Shown here in pieces: positions 1 to 9,265 of a DNA stretch of 64,000 nucleotides (the first letter of the stretch is position 1; every line of letters begins with the position of its first letter). The position numbers and the translations under genes are program-made. Below the pieces are notes generated by a model. That model was not told where the DNA came from and made no database searches. It saw only the letters and a list, made by a program, of their open reading frames with translations. The stretch is from Bdellovibrionales bacterium Ga0074139 (GTDB taxonomy: Bacteria; Bdellovibrionota; Bdellovibrionia; Bdellovibrionales; Bdellovibrionaceae), in assembly GCA_001464795.1 (NCBI GenBank), contig LNEB01000013.1:221077-285076 (forward strand). The letters run 5' to 3'.

Positions 1-1
1 T

Positions 2-703
2 CCGTCTGATTTAATTGGTGTAGAGATATTTAATTCACAGAAAAACGAATTTGAATTCAAAAAAGGGCCACTGTTTGCATCACTTATTATGGCCGATGAG
101 TTGAACCGTGCGAGTCCCCGAACACAAAGCTCTTTATTACAAGCCATGGAAGAGTCTTCAATCACAGTGGATGGACAAGTCTTATCATTGCCAGATCCTT
201 TTCTAGTCATTGCCACTCAGAACCCTCACCAACAGTCCTCTACCTTTCCCTTACCTGAAAGTCAGCTGGATCGTTTTCTTATGAGCCTTGAACTTCATTA
301 TCCATCAAGGACCACAGAAAAAAATCTGATCCTTAATGAAGATCCCCGACAAAAAATTTCTAAATTAAAACCTTTGTTTAAAGGCCAAGAACTTTTAATG
401 GCTCAACAAGAAGTTTCACAAGTTAAAATGTCAGAGGTTGTGGCAGATTATATCACAGGCCTTCTTGCCCAATCACGAACTGAAAACAAAGAGGCACTTC
501 ACTTATCAACACGAGCTGGACTTGCACTATCCAAAGCCTCCCGTGCATGGGCCTATTTAGAGGGTCGAAAACACGTGGAGCCTGATGATGTTCAGCAAGT
601 GATGGTGGCCGTGACATCACATCGTCTTGGAGGAAAATTTGGAGTCAGCCAAGGAAAAATTTGGGCCCAGGAACTTCTACAAAAAACTCCAGTTCCTGTT
701 TAA
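2..703 (+). CDS. MoxR-family AAA+ ATPase, C-terminal part (5' end outside window)
   Basis: The reading frame is open from the window edge, so the N-terminus with the Walker A motif is missing. The visible part begins with PSDLIG and then carries the Walker B-like block ADELNRASPRTQSSLLQAM (the Asp-Glu pair), sensor 1 (ATQNP) and a C-terminal lid domain. This order is typical of MoxR ATPases, which act as chaperone-like remodelling enzymes, usually with DUF58 or VWA partners. The next gene is a DUF58 protein that overlaps its 3' end, followed by a transglutaminase-like membrane protein; that trio is a known conserved arrangement. The precise substrate is not known. Confidence 0.93.
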   Translation, partial: PSDLIGVEIFNSQKNEFEFKKGPLFASLIMADELNRASPRTQSSLLQAMEESSITVDGQVLSLPDPFLVIATQNPHQQSSTFPLPESQLDRFLMSLELHYPSRTTEKNLILNEDPRQKISKLKPLFKGQELLMAQQEVSQVKMSEVVADYITGLLAQSRTENKEALHLSTRAGLALSKASRAWAYLEGRKHVEPDDVQQVMVAVTSHRLGGKFGVSQGKIWAQELLQKTPVPV

Positions 704-1577
704 CTCAAGCTTAAGATCACAAAAAACATATATCATTCCTACACGCTTGGGACTGAGCTATAGCGCTTTATGTTTTATTCTACTTCTGATGGCCATGGCC
801 TACGGAAATAATCTGGTTTTTATTATCTGTTTTTCGCTGACCTGCATGGGGATGTTATTAGCGAAAAGTATCAACACCACAATTGAACAAGTTAAGATAG
901 TTTCAAGTGATATTAAAATTGCTTTTGCTGAGCCCCACCAAATTTTACATATTCTGATCACCAACACTGCCAATGAGCCTTTGGAAGATCTTTATGTTTC
1001 AATCAAAGAAAAGAAATCTTTGAAAGTGAAAACAAGACTAAACCCTTTGGAATCGATAGTAGTGGAATATCCTTGGGATATCGTAAACCGTGGATACATT
1101 CAAATTCCTACAGTTGTCGTCAGTTCTGAATATCCCAGTCGACTTTTCAGAGCTTGGAAAATTTTAAAATCAGACACCAAAGCCTTGGTCTATCCTGCCA
1201 GACGCGGGTCTTCAGTTTTTCCCAATTACCAAGCTCAATCCCAGAACTCAGTAGGTGTGATTCGTGAAATCAGAGATTACCGACCTGGAGATTCACCTAA
1301 AAGAATTCACTGGCGATCGCTAGCAAAAAATAAACAGCTTAGAACACTCGTTCATGAAACTGATTCCGATAAAAAATGTCAGCTAGAATGGAAAGATTTA
1401 TCTCACCTTGATTTAGAGGCAAAACTTTCACAAATGAGTCTTTGGATTGATCAGGCTGAAAATAAAGAGTTGGATTGGACTTTGATTCTTCCCGATCAAA
1501 TCATTGAAAGAATGCATAGGCCAGAGGCCTATCAACAGGCCATGACTATCTTAGCATTATGGAGAGCTCAAATTTGA
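639..1577 (+). CDS. DUF58 domain membrane protein
   Basis: About 312 residues with two adjacent N-terminal membrane segments (SALCFILLLMAMAYG and NNLVFIICFSLTCMG), a beta-rich middle and the DUF58 signature DYRPGDSPKRIHWRSLAKN. DUF58 proteins work with MoxR ATPases, often in envelope-related operons. The start is chosen as TTG at 639 because a GGAGG at 629-633 sits five bases upstream; an in-frame TTG at 627 is the alternative. The N-terminal coding region overlaps the moxR-like gene out of frame, and the 3' end overlaps the next gene by 19 bases, so the three are co-transcribed. Function beyond the family is unknown. Confidence 0.9.
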   Translation: MESAKEKFGPRNFYKKLQFLFNSSLRSQKTYIIPTRLGLSYSALCFILLLMAMAYGNNLVFIICFSLTCMGMLLAKSINTTIEQVKIVSSDIKIAFAEPHQILHILITNTANEPLEDLYVSIKEKKSLKVKTRLNPLESIVVEYPWDIVNRGYIQIPTVVVSSEYPSRLFRAWKILKSDTKALVYPARRGSSVFPNYQAQSQNSVGVIREIRDYRPGDSPKRIHWRSLAKNKQLRTLVHETDSDKKCQLEWKDLSHLDLEAKLSQMSLWIDQAENKELDWTLILPDQIIERMHRPEAYQQAMTILALWRAQI

Positions 1578-3493
1578 AAATCTTTTTTCAAAAAAATTCT
1601 TTTTGTATTAGCTTACTAACAGCCATCTTAATTGTGAGCATTGAAGTCGAACTCTGGGCTCTGTCTTTAAGTTTTTTATTGCTTCTCATTCGCTTCTCAG
1701 TGGAACGAAAATGGATTAAACCCTTACCTCAATGGCTGATTAATGTATTAGCCGTCAGCACACTTGGGCTTGTGCTATTACAATTTCGTACTTTTACAGG
1801 ACAAGAGCCCTCAAGTACATTTCTGGTCGTTCTCACATCACTGCGAATTTTGGATTTAAAATCCGAAAGAGATGAAAAACTACTTATATTCTTAGGCTTC
1901 GTTCTGATTTCTTTGAAATTTCTTTATTCCCTGGATCTTTATTGGTTGCCAATTGGAATTATGATTTATTTATCGCTCTGGAAGGCCTTGCTTCCAGAGC
2001 ATCTGCAAAATCCGTGGAAGATGACTTTCAAATCTTTGCTGCAATCTTTGCCTGTTGTGATTTTTTTATTTTTTGTTTTTCCCCGCGTACAAGTACCATG
2101 GGCTAGAAAATGGACTCCTCCCATTGCGACCTCCGGATTTTCTGAGAGTATTTCTCCGGGTGATATTGCAAGCCTTGCTTTAAGTAAAGAAACTGTGATG
2201 CGAGTTGAATTTTATGATTTCAACCCACCCATGAATAGCATGTACTGGAGAGCTGCAGTTCTGGAAGTCAGTGATGGTTTCGGCTGGAAAAAAGGCCCAC
2301 AAAAAGAAGAACGATTGGTACCCACACCATTTGGTGGATACTCAACTGATTACAGAATAACCCTTGAGCCCAATTTTTCAAAAGTACTACCTGTCTTTGA
2401 GCACACGCGAATGATTGTGACTCCTACTTTGAATGCCACAAAAAATAGCCGGGGTATTTTTACTACCACAAATACAATTTCAAGCCGCATATTATACTTA
2501 GGAAAATCCAGTGATAGTTGGTCAGGAACTGATATTGATAATGGTAGAGATTTACCTCCTTTACCACCACAAACTACCAAATGGATTACCGATAATAATA
2601 AACCGAATTTAAATTTTTCAGATAAAACAAAAATACTAAAAGATTTTTTCACACAAAATAATTTTAGTTACACCTTAAATCCCGGAACACATAAAGATAT
2701 AGATGATTTTTTATTCAACAATAGAAATGGATTCTGTGAACATTTTGCTGGAGCCTACGCCATTCTGGCAAGGGGCTTAGGAATTTCATCCCGGGTTGTG
2801 ACGGGTTATCAAGGTGGAGACATCAATGATACTGGAAATTTTGTTCGCGTCAGTCAGGCCGATGCCCATGCTTGGGTAGAAATTTTTGATCCAAGAGGCT
2901 ACTGGCGAAGAATTGATCCAACATTTTGGATTGCTCCTCTTCGTGTAGAACTTGGTGCTCTTGCCTTTTTTCAACTGGAACCATCTGATTTTGGGCTTAG
3001 CCCAGGCCAAGCTTTGAATAAAATTAAAAATCAAAGCCTTCCCTCTTCCATTCTTTTGAATTTACAAAATCAAATCGAATCAGTGAATTATTTATGGATT
3101 CGCTTTTTACTCGAGTTCGACCTTTCAGAACAACAAAGATTGATTAGTTTTTTTGCACCGCAAATGGGCTGGTGGATTACCATTTTGATTTTTTCAATAT
3201 TACTACTTCGGGCTGCAAGAAGATGGCTTTATCGAAGAAAAGAAAAACTTGATCTAGCCGCCTATTATTTTTTCGCCATTGAAAAAAAATTAATGAAACT
3301 GGGTTTCAAAAAACAGTTGAATGAAACTCCTCGACAATTCTTTGCACGAGTGGCAAGTGAAAATAATAAATTAAAATCAGTGGCTGAACGAACCAGTGAA
3401 ATGTTTCGAGTCGCTCGATATAATGATAGTCACTTTTTAGTTGAAGACTGGAAACGACTTTTGCACGGTTGGAAAGATCAACTTAAGCAATAA
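1559..3493 (+). CDS. TgpA-like membrane protein with periplasmic transglutaminase domain
   Basis: 644 residues. The N-terminal third is hydrophobic with about five membrane spans (DUF3488-like). A transglutaminase-like core follows, with the triad readable as Cys393 (GFCEHF), His437 (DAHAWVEIFD) and Asp453 (RIDPT). One further membrane span lies near residues 540-560, followed by a cytoplasmic tail of the DUF4129 type. This is the usual TgpA architecture; Pseudomonas TgpA is an essential periplasmic transglutaminase. The catalytic triad appears intact. The gene ends 11 bases inside the convergent flagellin gene, so no separate terminator fits between them. Confidence 0.9.
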   Translation: MESSNLKIFFQKNSFCISLLTAILIVSIEVELWALSLSFLLLLIRFSVERKWIKPLPQWLINVLAVSTLGLVLLQFRTFTGQEPSSTFLVVLTSLRILDLKSERDEKLLIFLGFVLISLKFLYSLDLYWLPIGIMIYLSLWKALLPEHLQNPWKMTFKSLLQSLPVVIFLFFVFPRVQVPWARKWTPPIATSGFSESISPGDIASLALSKETVMRVEFYDFNPPMNSMYWRAAVLEVSDGFGWKKGPQKEERLVPTPFGGYSTDYRITLEPNFSKVLPVFEHTRMIVTPTLNATKNSRGIFTTTNTISSRILYLGKSSDSWSGTDIDNGRDLPPLPPQTTKWITDNNKPNLNFSDKTKILKDFFTQNNFSYTLNPGTHKDIDDFLFNNRNGFCEHFAGAYAILARGLGISSRVVTGYQGGDINDTGNFVRVSQADAHAWVEIFDPRGYWRRIDPTFWIAPLRVELGALAFFQLEPSDFGLSPGQALNKIKNQSLPSSILLNLQNQIESVNYLWIRFLLEFDLSEQQRLISFFAPQMGWWITILIFSILLLRAARRWLYRRKEKLDLAAYYFFAIEKKLMKLGFKKQLNETPRQFFARVASENNKLKSVAERTSEMFRVARYNDSHFLVEDWKRLLHGWKDQLKQ

Positions 3494-4304
3494 GCCTTAG
3501 TAAGCTGGCCTCTCGGTCTGATTCAGCATTTAATGCAGCCACTTGATACTGGGCTAAAATTTGTCCTCTTCTAGCTTTCAAAACAGATTCATCTAATTTT
3601 GCATCAGTAATTTGTCCGTAGGCTTTCTCTGTTCCTGCAATTTGATCTTGTAGAAAGTTTTGAGTGGAATCTAACCTCGAAGCAAGGCCACCCAGTTGTG
3701 CTCTTTTTTGCATCACAGAAAAACTGGCCTCATCAATGGTTTCCAAAGAGTCTCTGGCATCAGAGGAGTCAGAAAGATCGATGTCATTAACATCCAAAGC
3801 ATTGGCAGTTGTATTAAATGACTCATTGATACTGATTCTGTTATCTGACGAGTTGAGTGCTCCCACTTGAAAGTCGTACCTTTGCTGGGTTCCATCTAAG
3901 ATAGGCTGATTTCCAAACTTGGTGACTTTCGCGATCCGGTCGAATTCTTGTTTCAGTTGCTCGGACTCCACTTGAATTAATTTTCTCTCTCTGTCCGAGT
4001 ACTGAGAACTTGCCGACTGCACGGCTAACTCTCGCAATCTTACTAAAATAGAACTTTGCTCATTAAGTCCTGATTCTGCGATTTCTGTATAAGACTGAGC
4101 TGATTCTGCATTTGCATAGGCCGCTTTGTAGGATTTTGCCAAAGAATCCAGTTGCTGAGAAATAGCTAATCCAGCGGAATCATCACCTGCTTTATTGATT
4201 CTTCGACCTGTCGCAAGTTGAGTCAGTGATTTTTCGATATTGCGGTTATTGACTGCAACGGCTCTGGAAATGGTTGATCGTACATCAGTGCTTGAAATTC
4301 TCAT
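3483..4304 (-). CDS. fliC: Flagellin (short, D0/D1 only)
   Basis: 273 residues that consist almost only of the conserved flagellin ends. The N-terminal region carries SLTQLATGRRINKAGDDSAG, the helical region runs through LRELAVQSASSQYSDRER, and the C-terminal D0/D1 helix runs to LLRLIA. The variable surface domains D2/D3 are missing, as in other small flagellins. It would be exported and polymerised into the filament. It stands alone, about 39 kb from the flagellar operon, and has its own sigma-28-type promoter. Bdellovibrio genomes usually hold several flagellin genes, so this is probably one of a set. The stop overlaps the convergent transglutaminase gene by 11 bases. Confidence 0.93.
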   Translation of the reverse strand: MRISSTDVRSTISRAVAVNNRNIEKSLTQLATGRRINKAGDDSAGLAISQQLDSLAKSYKAAYANAESAQSYTEIAESGLNEQSSILVRLRELAVQSASSQYSDRERKLIQVESEQLKQEFDRIAKVTKFGNQPILDGTQQRYDFQVGALNSSDNRISINESFNTTANALDVNDIDLSDSSDARDSLETIDEASFSVMQKRAQLGGLASRLDSTQNFLQDQIAGTEKAYGQITDAKLDESVLKARRGQILAQYQVAALNAESDREASLLRLIA

Positions 4305-4337
4305 GGCTGAGCTACCCCCGACGTTTGTCCTAATGAC

Positions 4338-4364
4338 TTATCGACGCACTGCGCAATAACTCAA
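4338..4364 (-). promoter_or_regulatory. Sigma-28 (FliA) type promoter of the flagellin gene
   Basis: Read on the minus strand the site is TTGAGTTA, 11 bases, GTCGATAA. The textbook FliA consensus is TAAAGTTT-N11-GCCGATAA, so the -10 matches 7 of 8, the -35 matches 5 of 8 and the spacing is exact. It lies 33 bases before the flagellin ATG. The flgM gene in this window supports a working sigma-28 circuit. Confidence 0.75.
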
Positions 4365-4398
4365 GGGGTATTTCTTATCCTATTGAAACCATTCAGGA

Positions 4399-5526
4399 TT
4401 ATTTAACTGTTGTTCTACTTTGAGTCACAACTATCTTTTTCTGAGCTTTTAAAATTCCTAGAGTTGTGAGCTGTTTCACATTGGGAATTGATGGAAAGGC
4501 ACGAGCCTTTCTGATCATTTCTGCCTCTTCTTCAGGAACTCTGTAGTAAGTAAAATGGTTTTTTGTTTTGTCAGATAAATTGAGGCGTGTGAAAAGGTGA
4601 TTTCTATAATCATCAAAACCGATGAAGAAATCAAAACGACCCTCACCTAGTATGACTCCTCCTGTATCACGCACTATAAAATATCCATCATGAATTTCAC
4701 CATTGGGTAACTGCTGACCATCTAGCAAAGGCAGATACACTACATCACCACGCTTATGGAATTTTTTATCAGCAGCGATGGATCGATAAGGATCCAAACA
4801 AGTCTTCCCTGCTCCCATTCCAAAAGGACAATCTTTTAGGTCAAGATTAATTTTAAATCGGGGCTCTAGAATGACTTTATCTGATTTAGGTAATTTCACT
4901 TTTGCCTTTCCACTGTAGGCAAATAATAAAATATCTTTAGCTGTTAAAAAATAACATGAACCTTGAAGAGCGCAGTTTAAGATTTCATTCCGACATAGAT
5001 GGGCTAAAATCTTGCCTTGAGGATCACGCATGTGAACCATTTTATCTGCAGAGCACTTACGAACCTCATCAAGGACCGGCAAATAATAAACGGAGGCTCG
5101 CCCTTCAAGCGATACACGAATATCTTTTTTATCTTCGTTTTTTACTTCTGGTTTCTCTTTTTCATTTTCCACTTTCGGTTGATCGACTGGCTTCGTTTCT
5201 TTATCAGTCTTAGGTAAAACTGGAGTCTTAACCTCTTTGGGAACTAGTGATGCATTTTTATCTTCATCTGGAATTTTATCAAAAGTTTTGAATTCAAGCT
5301 CTGGAGTTTCTTCCATCTTTTTATTAAGAGCTTTCACAAGCTCAATGCGCGTTTCTTCCTGTTCTGCATCTTCTTCAGGGGATTCCCAATTAATAATATC
5401 CTGCTGATGGACAGGATCTAAAATTTCGATTGGCTTTGAAGTGACAAAGAAATCCTGTTTTTGGGTGTCGTTGCCACAGCCAGAAATGATAAGTGTCATA
5501 ATTAAAAAGACTGAAATGACTTTCAT
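4399..5526 (-). CDS. Lipoprotein with C-terminal 3D domain (MltA-like)
   Basis: 375 residues from the chosen start. A lipoprotein signal peptide ends in a lipobox (LIISGC), then a Lys/Glu/Pro-rich linker of about 100 residues. The C-terminal part matches the 3D domain, named for three conserved Asp residues and found in MltA-type murein hydrolases: DPYRSIAAD, RGDVVYLPLLDG, FIVRDTGGVI, GEGRFDFFIGFD. The ATG at 5526 is preferred over an in-frame ATG at 5556 because AGGGGA lies just upstream of it. A role in peptidoglycan cleavage at the outer membrane is inferred from the domain; no MltA N-terminal barrel is evident. Confidence 0.85.
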   Translation of the reverse strand: MKVISVFLIMTLIISGCGNDTQKQDFFVTSKPIEILDPVHQQDIINWESPEEDAEQEETRIELVKALNKKMEETPELEFKTFDKIPDEDKNASLVPKEVKTPVLPKTDKETKPVDQPKVENEKEKPEVKNEDKKDIRVSLEGRASVYYLPVLDEVRKCSADKMVHMRDPQGKILAHLCRNEILNCALQGSCYFLTAKDILLFAYSGKAKVKLPKSDKVILEPRFKINLDLKDCPFGMGAGKTCLDPYRSIAADKKFHKRGDVVYLPLLDGQQLPNGEIHDGYFIVRDTGGVILGEGRFDFFIGFDDYRNHLFTRLNLSDKTKNHFTYYRVPEEEAEMIRKARAFPSIPNVKQLTTLGILKAQKKIVVTQSRTTVK

Positions 5527-5649
5527 GGTTTTCCCCTGTAGGAGGAACAATATCATAGGTGAAATTTAAAAACTGCGCTTAATCATGATCATGAAATAAC
5601 TTATCACTAGCGACAAATTTGAGCTGTCGAAGTTTTAAACATGAGTCTT

Positions 5650-6297
5650 TCATTTTTTCAAACGAACAACAGATGCAATATCAGCCATTTGAGTCACTTT
5701 GTCTGACAGATATTTTACATCATCTAAATCGTGGGTAACTAACAATGTGGGGATTTTTTGTGACCTGACTATTTCTTTAAGCATAAGCCGTGCCTCAGAT
5801 CTTAGATCTGCATCAAGGGCCGAAAAAGGCTCATCCAACAGTAAAAACCGAGGCTTTCCTATGATGGCTCTGGCTAAGGCTGTCCTTTGCTTTTCGCCTC
5901 CTGATAATTGCTCAGAAATCGTATTTGAAAACTCTGTCATTTTAAGTTGCTGAGAGATCAGACTCCAACGAGTTTGAAACTCATCTGCACTTATTCCTCG
6001 CACTTTTGCAGCAAATTGTACATTTTCAAAAGCCGTCATATGAGGAAACAAATCCCATGTCTGGAATACAACACCCAGATTTTTCTTATCAATAGGCAAA
6101 GCTGCTAAATTTATGTCACCCATTTTCCAAATAAGTCCTGGGGTTTGTTCAAAACCCATTAGAGCCTTTAAAATAGTGGATTTTCCTGATCCTGATGCAC
6201 CCATAAGTACATGAATGCCTTCATCTAAAATTTCCCAGCGATCAACTGTCAGCTGAAATCCACTTTTATTAATTTTTAAATTTTCTACGGTCGACAT
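5650..6297 (-). CDS. thiQ: Thiamine ABC transporter, ATP-binding protein
   Basis: 215 residues with Walker A (GASGSGKST), Q-loop (VFQTWDLFPHMT), ABC signature (LSGGEKQRTALARA), Walker B (RFLLLDEPFSALD) and the switch His (LLVTHD). By itself it is a generic importer ATPase of the ThiQ/FbpC kind. The thiamine assignment comes from the neighbouring ThiB-like binding protein. Its start lies 29 bases inside the permease gene, so translation is probably coupled. It is the last gene of a run reaching back to about 10.1 kb. Confidence 0.85.
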   Translation of the reverse strand: MSTVENLKINKSGFQLTVDRWEILDEGIHVLMGASGSGKSTILKALMGFEQTPGLIWKMGDINLAALPIDKKNLGVVFQTWDLFPHMTAFENVQFAAKVRGISADEFQTRWSLISQQLKMTEFSNTISEQLSGGEKQRTALARAIIGKPRFLLLDEPFSALDADLRSEARLMLKEIVRSQKIPTLLVTHDLDDVKYLSDKVTQMADIASVVRLKK

Positions 6298-7735
6298 AAT
6301 CCATCCCTAAAACAATTGAAAAACAAAAACCACAGGCAATAATTAATAAAAAACTTAAAAGACTGGCAAGCCCCATACGGTAACTTGTAAGTAAACTTTC
6401 CACAATCAAACCCAATGTAAAATCTTTTGTAGAAAGTACTCTTGAAATAGCAAAATCTCCACAGGCCCATGTTGCCATCAATCCACTCATAAACCGAGAA
6501 TGGCTTTTCATCTGTGGCCAAGTAATGGACTTCAAAATTTCAAAAGGCTTAGCACCCATGGTCTGAGCAATTCGAATTTGATTTTTCAACGATTTAAGCT
6601 TTTCTCCCCATCCAAGTCGATAAAGGGATGGAAATCCTAAAAGCAAAAAAGCCAAGGGAATTTTTATATAGCTCCACAAATGATCGCCAGGAAATAATAT
6701 TAGCAATGCAAAGCAAGTCAGTGCCGTACTTGGAGCAATATATCCTGACATAAATATATCGATGGGTCGATAAACAAGACCCATAAGACAAAACAAATAC
6801 AAAAATCCCATGAAAAGGCTATAGGTCAAAAAAGCCAAAAACAAAGAGGCTAAAAAGGCTTCGATCAGCTCATTGCCATACAAGCTTAGATTTCCAATTT
6901 GCTGTAAGCCAGAAATCACTCCTGAGCTGTAGGAGATGAGAAAACCCACCATAAGTAAGATAATTAAAAAGACTCCTGTATAGGATCCAAGCCACTGTAA
7001 TGATGTGTTCTGTTTAGCAAACTGAGTGCGTCCCTTGAGCGCTAAAAAAGAAAGAATAAAAATGATAGCGGTTTGTACGAAGCTCAAACTGACCGCTGAA
7101 GACCAGTCTGTAGAAAATCGAACCTTTTCATAAATTAAAACTTCAAGCGTTGTGCCTTTGCCTCCACCAACAATCAGGGGAATGGAAAAGGAAGTGAAAA
7201 AAACAGCTATCAAATACGTAAAAATTAAAACTAAATCTTTCCTCAGAAGTGGCAGACCAATGGACCACCAGTAACGAAATTTAGAAACTCCCAAAATTTG
7301 CGCTGATTGTAGGGTCTGTGTGAGCACATTTTTAGATTGGTTTTCAATAAGTAAAGCTGTCATACCAAAATAGCTGAAAGCATGAACAATGACAATTCCA
7401 CTGAGTCCCATGGGAAAGGGCTGTAGGCCATTCATGATGGCAACTAAAACAACTAATGGTGGCAAAAATTGTGGCAGCAAACAAAGGCCTATCAAAATGG
7501 CATGAATGATGGGATTTTTTGTTTGAGTTTTAATAAGTCCAAGACTTGCAACAAATCCTAAAAATAAACAAATCACAGCCGACAATGCAGACTGAGTAAA
7601 TGAGTTCTTAACAGCCCACCAGAGTTCTTTAATATCAAGGGACTGATCAAAACTAAAGAAAGACAATAGAATAAGAAACGGTGAAATAAATAAAAAAAGA
7701 GTCGCCACCGAGAGCACAACCCTTGTGTTAAACAT
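6269..7735 (-). CDS. thiP: Thiamine ABC transporter, fused permease
   Basis: 488 residues with about twelve hydrophobic segments arranged as two halves, each with a binding-protein-dependent permease loop (for example AQILGVSKFRYWWSIGLPLL in the first half and AQTMGAKPFEILKSITWPQM in the second). This duplicated layout is that of ThiP/FbpB-type permeases. Its ATG and the stop of the binding-protein gene share one base (TAATG), and its own end overlaps thiQ. The cargo is inferred from ThiB. Confidence 0.85.
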   Translation of the reverse strand: MFNTRVVLSVATLFLFISPFLILLSFFSFDQSLDIKELWWAVKNSFTQSALSAVICLFLGFVASLGLIKTQTKNPIIHAILIGLCLLPQFLPPLVVLVAIMNGLQPFPMGLSGIVIVHAFSYFGMTALLIENQSKNVLTQTLQSAQILGVSKFRYWWSIGLPLLRKDLVLIFTYLIAVFFTSFSIPLIVGGGKGTTLEVLIYEKVRFSTDWSSAVSLSFVQTAIIFILSFLALKGRTQFAKQNTSLQWLGSYTGVFLIILLMVGFLISYSSGVISGLQQIGNLSLYGNELIEAFLASLFLAFLTYSLFMGFLYLFCLMGLVYRPIDIFMSGYIAPSTALTCFALLILFPGDHLWSYIKIPLAFLLLGFPSLYRLGWGEKLKSLKNQIRIAQTMGAKPFEILKSITWPQMKSHSRFMSGLMATWACGDFAISRVLSTKDFTLGLIVESLLTSYRMGLASLLSFLLIIACGFCFSIVLGMDYVDRRKFKN

Positions 7736-8775
7736 TAAAGCGAAATCTCTCGGCGAATCTGAGACCAGCGAGTCAGCACGCCGTCCACTTCCGTCAAACT
7801 GGGAAACTCAATATCAAGAAGCCTGAAGGGAATCTTGATGGTTTCAAATGGCGTTCCAATTTTGACATTTTTAAGGACCGGTAACATATAATTTTTTTCC
7901 ATAATTATCTTTTGGCCTTCTGGGCTCATCATTAAGTTTACGAATTCTTCCGCTTTTTCACAGTTTTTGCAAAACGAAGGAATTCCAACAAATTCCACTT
8001 GTACAGGCTGAGGCTCAATCATTTCTAAACTTACGAAGTCATCATTTTTTTCCTCAATAGAATGATAGAGAGGTGAGGCTGCATATGATAAGACCATATC
8101 AACTTGATCTGATTTGAATAGTCCGTAGGCTGTGGACCAACTGGGTGAAAAACTATGGGCTTGTTTCATCATTTGTTTAAGATACTCATAGCCTTCCGTT
8201 TCCCCTTTTACTTTTAGTACCCACATAACGAATTGCAAACCCACAGAACTTGTTCTTGGGTCTTGCAAGGCGATCTTAGATGCGAATTGTGATTTCAGTA
8301 AGTCATCCAGGGAAAGTGTGGTCGAAAATCCTTTTGATTTCTTTGTGACAAAACTCAGAACTCCCCAATCATAGGGAACAAAATATTCATTTTTTGATGC
8401 TAGTAAAATTTGTGAATCAAAATCAATTTTAGAAAAATCAAGTGCCCGCCAGCTCAATTCCACTGTGGCTTTTTGCAAATCAAATTGATCAAAACCAATG
8501 ACCAAATCAGCCCCTAATTTTTGCCCCTCAACTTTTAATCTTTGCAGCAGTATCCCGGAATCACTTCCTTCAATGAATTCGACCACACATTCACAGGTTT
8601 GCTCGAATAGGTTTTTCAATTGAGGACCCGGTCCCCATTTAGAGGTGAAAGAAGAGTAAGCAAATATGCGCACAGTGGGTTTTTGCTCACTGGCTAAAAA
8701 ATTTTGATTTTTATTGATATGAGCGACAAAAAGGAACAAAAAAACAGCTGTTATGAAAATAAAAAAATGCTTCAT
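7735..8775 (-). CDS. thiB: Thiamine ABC transporter, periplasmic binding protein
   Basis: 346 residues with an N-terminal hydrophobic signal or anchor (residues 4-18). The mature start, VRIFAYSSFTSKWGPGPQLK, and the following EFIEGSDSGILLQRLKVEG and ADLVIGFDQFD blocks match the ThiB family, which binds thiamine and its phosphates. No TPP riboswitch was found upstream of this operon. The gene sits between a DoxX-like gene and thiP with tight spacing. Confidence 0.85.
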   Translation of the reverse strand: MKHFFIFITAVFLFLFVAHINKNQNFLASEQKPTVRIFAYSSFTSKWGPGPQLKNLFEQTCECVVEFIEGSDSGILLQRLKVEGQKLGADLVIGFDQFDLQKATVELSWRALDFSKIDFDSQILLASKNEYFVPYDWGVLSFVTKKSKGFSTTLSLDDLLKSQFASKIALQDPRTSSVGLQFVMWVLKVKGETEGYEYLKQMMKQAHSFSPSWSTAYGLFKSDQVDMVLSYAASPLYHSIEEKNDDFVSLEMIEPQPVQVEFVGIPSFCKNCEKAEEFVNLMMSPEGQKIIMEKNYMLPVLKNVKIGTPFETIKIPFRLLDIEFPSLTEVDGVLTRWSQIRREISL

Positions 8776-8779
8776 ATCA

Positions 8780-9262
8780 TTACCACCATATTCCTCTGAC
8801 TCGTTTGAAGAAATAGTAGTCCAAACCCAGACATCTTCCAGCCCCTACCCATGCAAAGGCAAAATGGGTGGCCAGTAGTATTTTTAAAAAATCCTGTGAT
8901 CCACTTGGGCTAAGATACAAAAGAAGAATTGTAGAGAGAACTGCTAACAGTCCGATGGGACGCACCACATAGCCCAAAATATAGGAAATCGCGATGGCAA
9001 GCTCAATGGCTAGCAAAGTAAAAGCAAAACCCTGCCAGTGAACAACCATATAGGTATTCAAAATCCATTTGACCCACTCGGGAGCTTGCGAAGCTACTAG
9101 ATTTTGAGAAATCATTTCGGCAACACGCGGGCGAATTAAAAAATCACCACTGAATTTTAAAATGAATTCTTGAAGATAATAATAGCCCACGAAAATTCTT
9201 AAAAAAGAAATGGGCACTAAATGTCCGGAGTATTTTATGCTTTCAAAGAATGCGACTAGCAT
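8780..9262 (-). CDS. DoxX-family small membrane protein
   Basis: 160 residues with four predicted membrane spans and the DoxX-like N-terminal pattern SFLRIFVGYYYLQEFILKF. DoxX proteins are small quinone-linked or redox-associated membrane proteins; many have no known function. The gene is packed between nth and thiB with gaps of three and four bases, so it belongs to the same transcript, but nothing in the sequence ties it to thiamine uptake or DNA repair. Confidence 0.7.
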   Translation of the reverse strand: MLVAFFESIKYSGHLVPISFLRIFVGYYYLQEFILKFSGDFLIRPRVAEMISQNLVASQAPEWVKWILNTYMVVHWQGFAFTLLAIELAIAISYILGYVVRPIGLLAVLSTILLLYLSPSGSQDFLKILLATHFAFAWVGAGRCLGLDYYFFKRVRGIWW

Positions 9263-9265
9263 TCC

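Noticed and set aside
5618..5636. CGACA...TGTCG hairpin between the 3D lipoprotein and thiQ as terminator
   Set aside because: The stem is only five bases with a nine-base loop and no T-run.
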